A DNA stretch of 64,000 nucleotides from Solobacterium sp. (lineage in GTDB: Bacteria; Bacillota_I; Bacilli_A; Erysipelotrichales; Erysipelotrichaceae), in contig JAILLA010000001.1 of NCBI GenBank assembly GCA_024693325.1, positions 17,087 to 81,086 on the forward strand. Direction: 5' to 3'. Positions within the stretch are counted from its first letter, which is position 1; the number at the start of each line of letters is the position of its first letter. Shown in pieces: positions 58,239 through 64,000 of this stretch. The position numbers and the translations under genes are program-made. The notes below the pieces were generated by a model. The model was not told the origin of the DNA. It did not search any database and was given only the letters and a program-made list of their open reading frames with translations.

Positions 58239-59225
58239 TTATTTGATCAGTTTGAAAGGTTTTACACCTTCAACAGCCTGTTTCGGTGTGATCCGGACTT
58301 CATTGTTGTCCAGATCGATCAGGATATATCTGTTGTTGCCCATTCCAAGCTCATTCATATAGCTCAGCTGTCTGTGTCCGTGTCTGGACTCGATACGTTC
58401 GACCAGGTCATGATGATCTTCTTCACACATCGCATAAATCAGATCAACACACGCTGTATCGATCGCACAGATATCTGTTGAAGCAAGGATACCTACGTTC
58501 GGTGTGACGACCGGAGCAGCAGCTACACCTGCACAGTCGCAGTCAACAGACATGTTTCTCATCACGTTGACATAAGTGATGTTCTTGCCGAAGAAGTCAA
58601 TGGTTGCTTTGGTTGATTCTGTGATCTTTTCCATCAGTTCGTCTTCCGTAACAGACCACATACCGCCGCCTTCATGTGCATGGATCCACTTCTTGCCGAT
58701 CCTTCCGTCTGCACATCCGATGCCGATATTCTTGTTCGATCCGCCGAAACCGCCCATTGTATGTCCTTTAAAATGTGTCAGAACAAACATGGAATCATAG
58801 TCGACCATAGTCTTTCCGTGGCTCATTTCAGTGAACCATTTACCGCCCTTCACAGGCAGTGTAACTGTTCCATCAGCATCCATGATATCTACAGGACGGA
58901 ATGTCCAGCCATTGGTCTCAAGTGTTTTGAGATGGTCTTCAGTGGTATAGCGGCCGCCTTTGTAGTAAGTGTTTGTTTCAACGATAGTTGCTTCCTTCAG
59001 GCATTCTTCAGTATCCAAAACTTCTTTGACCCAGGATGCAGGTGTAAAGTTCGGACCATTCGGTTCACCGGTATGCAGTTTTACCGCAACTTTGCCGGTA
59101 ATATTACCGCTCACTTTTTCAAACGCTTTTTTAATACCCTCAGGAGAAATTTCCCGTGTGAAGTACACGATCGATTCATTTCCGGTTCTTTCTTCCATCG
59201 GTACGTACTTTCTGCCGTCTGTCAT
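58239..59225 (-). CDS. DUF362 domain protein
   Basis: 328-residue protein of the DUF362 family. Characteristic segments are VAVKLHTGEPNGPNFTPASWVKEVL, VLTHFKGHTMGGFGGSNKNIGIG and a Cys cluster SVDCDCAG. Family members often carry a ferredoxin domain; that part is missing here. AGAAGGAGG precedes the ATG at 59225. Function is unknown in the family; a redox or Fe-S role is often presumed. Confidence 0.85.
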   Translation of the reverse strand: MTDGRKYVPMEERTGNESIVYFTREISPEGIKKAFEKVSGNITGKVAVKLHTGEPNGPNFTPASWVKEVLDTEECLKEATIVETNTYYKGGRYTTEDHLKTLETNGWTFRPVDIMDADGTVTLPVKGGKWFTEMSHGKTMVDYDSMFVLTHFKGHTMGGFGGSNKNIGIGCADGRIGKKWIHAHEGGGMWSVTEDELMEKITESTKATIDFFGKNITYVNVMRNMSVDCDCAGVAAAPVVTPNVGILASTDICAIDTACVDLIYAMCEEDHHDLVERIESRHGHRQLSYMNELGMGNNRYILIDLDNNEVRITPKQAVEGVKPFKLIK

Positions 59226-59509
59226 TCTTGACCTCCTTCTGTTTATCAGCAAAACTTGAACTTCTGTTCGTATAAATTATACATGATTCACATAACCGGC
59301 CACATTTGAAATGACCGTAAAATACTTCTCAAATAATGTTTTGGAATAAGTTGGTACTTATGATACATCATCAAACAATGAGCACATCGTTCCGACATGC
59401 CATAACAACGTTATTTGTATGTATCCTGTATTCTGACAAGTCCATTCAATAGCAGCGGACTGTTTTTCTATCATGAGTGCTTTTGTCCCGATTAATCGTT
59501 ACTGGTGCT

Positions 59510-60295
59510 TCATCCTTCCAGGTATTCAAACAGTGCATCACACGCTTCTTCAAAGAATTCATCTTTAAATCCATGCGGTGCATCAGGTATAGCAACAAAC
59601 CGGATTTCCTGATCGATCGTTTTATTGCTGAAAGCTTCAAAAAGATCTTCTGCATAATGGAACGGTACGATCATGTCGCCGGTTCCATGTACAAGCAGAA
59701 CACTGCCATTGTATTTTGATACTTCACTCAAAGCATCCATATCCATGACACACTTAGCGTATTCTCCGGAAAGCTTCAGTCTGCCGGCTTCCAGGACTTC
59801 AGGTACAGCCTTTGGATCAAATCTCAGGATCTGCATGGATCCCCTTCTTGCATCATCCGGAATGCATACAGCAGGATAGAACATGATCAATCTGTCTATT
59901 TCTGACTGCAGCTGTGCAGCTGTCAGTCCGGCAACAAAACCGCCTTGTGAAAGCCCCATCACCACCAGTTTATTCATGTCGATCGCCGGTCTTGTCTTCA
60001 GCGCATTGATGACTGCTTTGAGGTCCTCGATCTCTGTAAAAACCGTCATATCCATCATGGTGCCGTCACTCTTTGTTTCAAAACCACCGCCTATAAAATC
60101 AAATGTGAACGCAGCAAATCCATGTTCCGCTAGACGCTCAGCATACGGAGCAGTACTGCGCTGATCAGAAGTAAAACCGTGACAGAGTATCACAGGTATC
60201 TGTTTCGTACATACCATGTCGTTTCTGCGGTACGCAGTACATTCGATCTTCATACCGTCTCTCTCCACGATAAATGGCAATTTATTCACTTTCAT
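59510..60295 (-). CDS. Alpha/beta hydrolase (cinnamoyl esterase-like)
   Basis: 261-residue hydrolase from the ATG at 60295, which has GGGAGG eight bases upstream. VILCHGFTSDQRSTAPYAERLAEHG is the oxyanion region, GLSQGG the nucleophile elbow (Ser near 109), VHGTGDMIVPF the acid loop and APHGFKDE the catalytic His. It resembles esterases of the feruloyl/cinnamoyl type found in gut Firmicutes. A possible role is the removal of plant acyl groups, unproven. Confidence 0.88.
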   Translation of the reverse strand: MKVNKLPFIVERDGMKIECTAYRRNDMVCTKQIPVILCHGFTSDQRSTAPYAERLAEHGFAAFTFDFIGGGFETKSDGTMMDMTVFTEIEDLKAVINALKTRPAIDMNKLVVMGLSQGGFVAGLTAAQLQSEIDRLIMFYPAVCIPDDARRGSMQILRFDPKAVPEVLEAGRLKLSGEYAKCVMDMDALSEVSKYNGSVLLVHGTGDMIVPFHYAEDLFEAFSNKTIDQEIRFVAIPDAPHGFKDEFFEEACDALFEYLEG

Positions 60296-60306
60296 ATACG
60301 CCTCCC

Positions 60307-60337
60307 AAAAGAAAGAGCAGACCAATCTCTGCTCTTT
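60307..60337 (-). terminator. Terminator after flavoprotein reductase
   Basis: AAAGAGCAGA-gattgg-TCTGCTCTTT followed by CTTTT on the minus strand. It lies directly before the ribosome site of the esterase gene. Confidence 0.88.
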
Positions 60338-60373
60338 CATCATAATACATTTTTATCGGATCAGTAATTGTGA

Positions 60374-62908
60374 TTACTGGTTGTCAGCTGTTACAGCATT
60401 CGCAGCTGTACGGCCGGATACAAAGATCTCGACGATTGCATTTCCGCCCAGACGGTTGCCGCCATGGATACCGCCTGTAACTTCACCTGCAGCATACAGA
60501 CCTTCGATGACATTTCCTTCACCATCCAGTACATGACGGTCTGTATCAACAACGATACCACCCATTGTATGGTGTGTTGAAGGAGCCATCAGACGTACTG
60601 TAACAAGTGTGTTTGCCAGATCATAGGAATCGACTTTGTATGTGCCGTCTTCGTTCTTTTCAACATTGCCTACAGTTCTGGAAGCGATAGCTTTCGGAGC
60701 ATCTTCGAATTCACCCTGACCCATGACAGCCATGTCATACTTTGTCAGTGTATCGATCACTGTTTCGGCATCACATTCAGCACCGAGTTTCTTGAGCAGA
60801 GCACCAAGCTCTTCAGCATTTGCATGAACTCTGTAGTATCTGCCTTCGAAGTCGCCATCATCAAGCTGCTTCGGAGCAGGCATCTTCTGTTCAGCATTGT
60901 AGATCTCAATGAAGACACCCTTTGTACCGTTAACTTCCATACCGTTTCTGAATTCAGCAAGAGACAGAACGTCACGTTCGGAACCTTCATCAACGAATCT
61001 CTTTCCTGTGAAAGGATTGATCCATGCTGCGTAATTGCCGCCGCCGAATGCCAGGTCACCATTGTCGACCCAGGAGATCGGCATCAGCTGTGTGAAGCCC
61101 ATGCCCGTTACTGCAGCACCTGCTTTTTCAGCCATTTCGATACCGGAACCAACCAGTGAGGAACGGTTTGTTGTCTGAGTGTTGTTTGTCAGATATTCAG
61201 AAGACCAGTAAATGTTCTCATCAAGAACGAGCTGAATGTTGGCTGCATAGCCGCCTGTTGCCAGGATGACGCCCTTGTTTGCATGAGCAGTGACAGGAGT
61301 GCCGTCGTACATTTCAGCCTTAACACCTGTAACCTTTCCGTCTTCAACGATCAGATCAGTAGCTGTTGTACGCTTCATCAGTTCATTCTCTTCATTAGCA
61401 TTCAGGAATGCTGTCATAGGAGCTACAAAATATGTACCCCAGCGTCCGCCATAAGATTCTGTCTTGCCATCTCCGTCTGTATCAACTTCTGCGCCAATGA
61501 ATTCGTTTTCCCTGTACCAGAGTGCACCGATCAGAGTAGGCTGTGTGTCTTCAATAAATGTAGAGCCCATGGATTCAAGCCAGGGTTTCAGATCCTGACC
61601 ATCATCAATGAACTGGCTGACGAGATCAACATCACCATAGATCCACTGTGATTTGTCAGCAGACTGTCTCAGTCCGCCATAGTATGTCTGGAATTTGTGG
61701 AGATTCAGTGTAGAGAACAGTGTCAGTTCTGATTCAGGTGTTCCAGCATCGAGCTTAGGCTGTGCCCAGGCCAGATAAGCAGTGATCTCCTTCTTCAGTT
61801 CCTTCAGGATCGGCAGATAATCTGCATGTACACCATGCTTGGACAGTTCTGTGATGTCACCGATGACATACTCATTGTCAACATAATAAGCTTCATCGAA
61901 TTCTGCTTCATTCCAGTTGAGGATCGTCTTCAGCTCATTAATGCATCCGTTGACTGATTTAACTTTGTTGTATGTATTTCCATCAAAACCTGTGCCTGTT
62001 GTTGCGTCAGGATCTGCAGGATCCCATACCAGGTAAGGCATTACTGACTGATACTGTCCGCCGGAAACCAGAGTGTTGCCGCCGACTTCAGCATTCTGTT
62101 CGATTACAAGAACCGTCTCTCCGTTCTGAGCAGCCTGTGCTGCTGCAGCGATACCGGCACCGCCGGCACCAACAACAACGACGTCCCATGTTCCTTCAAC
62201 AGGTTCGCCTGCAGCTTTTCCAGCAACTGCCTTGGAAAATTCGGAAGCGTTGACACCTGCTTCAGCAGCAGCTGCATTAACAGCTTCTTTCAGAGCTCTG
62301 CTTGAGAAAGTAGCACCGGAAACGTTGTCTACACCGGAACCACCTGCTTCGAGCATTTCAGGAATCATAATGTCAAATGCTACTGTACCGACATGATCTG
62401 TTTCACCGCTTGATGTAACTTCCAGTCCGGTCAGTTTGCCGTTTTCATCGATCGTAGCGGATACTTCAACAGGTCCGTTATATCCTTCACCTGTACCTGT
62501 ATAAGTTCCTGCTTTGACCTCAGCTGATGTTTCTTCTGTCTTTCCTTCTGCCTGTGCAATTGCAGAAGCAGCAGCTTCTTTGACAGCATTAGATGTCAAT
62601 GTTGCTCCGGAAACACCGTCGATCTCACCGGAACCGGATTCGAGGACCTGTTTCGTCAGTTCTTCAAGAGCAGCACCGCCAACTGTGGGAGTTTCCTTTT
62701 CGCCTTCGATCTTGACATCGGTAACAGCATCTTTATCTGTAGTGATCGTTACTGTTACAGGACCGCCAAAACCTTCAACAGTTGCTGAATACGTTCCTGC
62801 AGTATACTTTCCTGCTTCTTCCTGAGCCGGGGCAGTGCTCTGTGAAGAGCACGCTGCCATAGAAGCTGAAAGTAACACAGCAGAAACCAATTTCAAGGTT
62901 TTTCTCAT
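60374..62908 (-). CDS. Lipoprotein FMN-binding/flavocytochrome c-type reductase
   Basis: 844 residues, secreted and lipid-anchored (signal peptide with Cys 20). Two FMN-binding domains in tandem (about 35-120 and 132-215) each have the flavinylation motif SGAT (100-103 and 197-200), where ApbE attaches FMN to Thr. The large C-terminal domain is a fumarate-reductase-type FAD oxidoreductase: FAD site VVVGAGGAG (245-253), HHTMGG and GNRLGGNAI near the end hold the residues that bind and protonate the substrate. It fits a fumarate-, urocanate- or methacrylate-type respiratory reductase fed by extracellular electron transfer. AAGGAG precedes the ATG. Confidence 0.93.
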   Translation of the reverse strand: MRKTLKLVSAVLLSASMAACSSQSTAPAQEEAGKYTAGTYSATVEGFGGPVTVTITTDKDAVTDVKIEGEKETPTVGGAALEELTKQVLESGSGEIDGVSGATLTSNAVKEAAASAIAQAEGKTEETSAEVKAGTYTGTGEGYNGPVEVSATIDENGKLTGLEVTSSGETDHVGTVAFDIMIPEMLEAGGSGVDNVSGATFSSRALKEAVNAAAAEAGVNASEFSKAVAGKAAGEPVEGTWDVVVVGAGGAGIAAAAQAAQNGETVLVIEQNAEVGGNTLVSGGQYQSVMPYLVWDPADPDATTGTGFDGNTYNKVKSVNGCINELKTILNWNEAEFDEAYYVDNEYVIGDITELSKHGVHADYLPILKELKKEITAYLAWAQPKLDAGTPESELTLFSTLNLHKFQTYYGGLRQSADKSQWIYGDVDLVSQFIDDGQDLKPWLESMGSTFIEDTQPTLIGALWYRENEFIGAEVDTDGDGKTESYGGRWGTYFVAPMTAFLNANEENELMKRTTATDLIVEDGKVTGVKAEMYDGTPVTAHANKGVILATGGYAANIQLVLDENIYWSSEYLTNNTQTTNRSSLVGSGIEMAEKAGAAVTGMGFTQLMPISWVDNGDLAFGGGNYAAWINPFTGKRFVDEGSERDVLSLAEFRNGMEVNGTKGVFIEIYNAEQKMPAPKQLDDGDFEGRYYRVHANAEELGALLKKLGAECDAETVIDTLTKYDMAVMGQGEFEDAPKAIASRTVGNVEKNEDGTYKVDSYDLANTLVTVRLMAPSTHHTMGGIVVDTDRHVLDGEGNVIEGLYAAGEVTGGIHGGNRLGGNAIVEIFVSGRTAANAVTADNQ

Positions 62909-62925
62909 ATTTACTTTCTCCTTTT

Positions 62926-62947
62926 GATTGTCAAATTTTTGACAATC
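62926..62947. promoter_or_regulatory. Palindrome 1 between reductase and MerR gene
   Basis: GATTGTCAAA-tt-TTTGACAATC, perfect 10-base arms. It covers the -35 of the plus-strand promoter and lies downstream of the reductase promoter. Confidence 0.75.
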
Positions 62948-62956
62948 TTATATGAT
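62928..62956 (+). promoter_or_regulatory. Promoter of MerR-family gene
   Basis: TTGTCA (62928-62933) and TATGAT (62951-62956) with a 17-base spacer; the -35 is inside palindrome 1. Confidence 0.6.
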
Positions 62957-62988
62957 AATTTAAAACCCTGTATTCGATACAGGGTCAA
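62957..62988 (-). promoter_or_regulatory. Promoter of reductase with long spacer
   Basis: Minus-strand -35 TTGACC (62983-62988) and -10 TAAATT (62957-62962) with 20 bases between, or TTAAAT with 19. Overlong spacers with a dyad inside are the hallmark of MerR-activated promoters. Confidence 0.7.
62965..62985. promoter_or_regulatory. Palindrome 2, MerR-type operator
   Basis: ACCCTGTAT-tcg-ATACAGGGT, perfect 9-base arms, placed between the -35 and -10 of the reductase promoter. Confidence 0.82.
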
Positions 62989-63017
62989 CAAAAATTCAAC
63001 ACATTTGAAGGTGGAAA

Positions 63018-63824
63018 ATGAATATCAGAAATCTATCTCTGCTGACCGGCATCAATGCAGAAACAATACGATCCTACAGGATCAAAGGTCTTCTGAAACC
63101 GGCCAAGAAACAAAATGGCTATTATAGTTACACGATCGAAGACTACATCACCCTGATCCATCTGAGAAAACTTCGCGGCTTCAGTATGAGTCTGGATATG
63201 ATCAATCGCTATTATCATACTGATAATGAAAATGAACTTGTATCCATGATCGACGAAGAACAATCTGAACTGCGAAAACAGATGGCTCAGATGGAGCTGG
63301 AATTAAGATTGCTTGAATTCGAAAAAAAACATATCAGACAGGTCGGTGAAAACGGGCAGAATATATACCTGCTGGATGCGATCGATGAAAAAGTCGATTA
63401 CTATGATCTGTTTGATTCTGAACATTTCATATCTGACAATAACCCGTTCTCGGATATCTATGCATATACAAGTCCTACTCTACGTATTACAAAAGAGATC
63501 CTGAACGGTGAATGTACAGAGCGAATGATTCCGATCCAGGCAGGCTTCGGTGCATACAGGCACGTGATCATCGAGAATCATCTCCCCATGCCGACAAGTA
63601 ATTACATCATCATTCCGAAAACTTACTGCATCTGCCAGATCATCACATTATCCAGACTGGACAGGATGAATCTGATGATACTGAAACCTCTCATGGACTA
63701 TGCAAAGCAAAACAATTACATCTTTATCAGCGATACGACCGGCTATCTTCTGCGTGTACAGATAAAAGATGACCAGACACAGTTCCGTTTCAGGATCAGA
63801 GCTGCAGTTGAAAAAAGAGTTTAA
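63018..63824 (+). CDS. MerR-family transcriptional regulator
   Basis: 268 residues. An N-terminal MerR winged helix (1-70, SLLTGINAETIRSYRIKGLLKPAKKQNGYYSY) is followed by a coiled coil (about 80-110) and a C-terminal effector domain (about 120-268) without the Cys pairs of metal sensors. It resembles multidrug- or small-molecule-binding MerR proteins (BmrR-like layout). It is divergent from the flavoprotein reductase and very probably activates it in response to a substrate; the effector is unknown. GAAGGTGG precedes the ATG. An insertion lies just past its stop. Confidence 0.88.
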   Translation: MNIRNLSLLTGINAETIRSYRIKGLLKPAKKQNGYYSYTIEDYITLIHLRKLRGFSMSLDMINRYYHTDNENELVSMIDEEQSELRKQMAQMELELRLLEFEKKHIRQVGENGQNIYLLDAIDEKVDYYDLFDSEHFISDNNPFSDIYAYTSPTLRITKEILNGECTERMIPIQAGFGAYRHVIIENHLPMPTSNYIIIPKTYCICQIITLSRLDRMNLMILKPLMDYAKQNNYIFISDTTGYLLRVQIKDDQTQFRFRIRAAVEKRV

Positions 63825-63829
63825 TCATG

Positions 63830-63966
63830 ACCACCCGTAAAACGGGTGGTTTGCTCTAAGGCTATAAGCCTGAGAGTGCCAGCCAGCGTCTTAAGGCGCT
63901 GGCTTTTCCACTCTCGTATGTCAAAGCCACCATTGCATTTTTAACCATCGCTGGCCGTTAACGGCC
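63830..63966 (-). ncRNA. Putative omega-RNA scaffold/right end of IS200/IS605 element
   Basis: Downstream of a tnpB end, read on the minus strand, lie strongly folded elements: palindrome GGCCGTTAACGGCC (63953-63966), AGCCAGCG/CGCTGGCT (63881-63888, 63897-63904), CACTCTC/GAGAGTG around it, GGCT-ata-AGCC (63860-63870) and a terminal perfect stem ACCACCCGT/ACGGGTGGT (63830-63850). This arrangement is typical of the 3' noncoding RNA and right end of such elements. Exact ends are not fixed. Confidence 0.55.
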
Positions 63967-64000
63967 TTCAATTACTTCTTGTTTGGATTCTTTTTCTTTA
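63958..64000 (-). CDS. 3' end of tnpB (partial)
   Basis: Thirteen codons before a TAA stop encode KEKESKQEVIEGR; the SKQE ending is common at the C-terminus of TnpB RNA-guided nucleases. The gene continues beyond the window. The identification relies on this tail and the adjoining RNA-like structures. Confidence 0.5.
   Translation of the reverse strand, partial: KEKESKQEVIEGR

Overview
The window reads as chromosomal DNA of a low-to-mid GC Firmicute (Bacillota), most likely a gut-type member of the Erysipelotrichia. This is inferred from a HrcA/CIRCE heat-shock system, a DnaB-DnaI primosome next to polA-mutM-coaE, RNase J, a Bacillus-type PolA without an evident proofreading site, strong AGGAGG ribosome sites, and many peptide, glycan and lipoprotein genes. 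The genus assignment is inference only. No rRNA, tRNA, CRISPR array or prophage was seen.

Left part (1-30250). Positions 1-6640 hold the operon hrcA-grpE-dnaK-dnaJ-clpB on the minus strand; clpB runs off the left edge. A promoter with an overlapping CIRCE operator drives it. A sugar and iron block follows: a family 1 phospho-beta-glycosidase, a carboxylesterase, a GPH-type symporter and a fused FeoA-FeoB iron transporter. Positions 14000-23000 are accessory: a DegV lipid-binding protein, a small acetyltransferase, hydrolases, a kinase-less sensor, a four-gene redox operon with a lipid-anchored aldo/keto reductase, and an AbrB-glycosyltransferase pair under a 31-bp palindrome. Core genes ftsW-rsmD-coaD, def and rnj come next, then an amidohydrolase and two tandem Hsp20 genes with the same promoter-CIRCE layout as hrcA.

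Middle part (30250-46700). A minus-strand cluster couples an S9 peptidase, two Opp-type permeases, one ATPase and an M20 peptidase, apparently for peptide uptake and breakdown. A replication and repair run follows (radC, a zinc-type binding lipoprotein, polA, mutM, coaE, dnaB, dnaI). A roughly 790-base region without an established gene carries what looks like a decayed IS200/IS605 tnpB. nagA follows.

Right part (46700-64000). It holds a kinase-free PASTA protein and galE, then the envelope block uppS-cdsA-dxr-rseP. That block is separated from pyrH-frr by three extra genes: a DUF6056-like membrane protein, an orphan ABC ATPase and a rubredoxin. Then come a Ppx/GppA-like protein, a DUF362 protein and an esterase. 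The most striking locus is a lipoprotein with two FMN-binding domains fused to a flavocytochrome c-type reductase, divergent from a MerR-family regulator with two perfect palindromes between them. Immediately after that regulator the window ends in the 3' end of another IS200/IS605-type tnpB with a strongly folded putative omega-RNA and right-end region.
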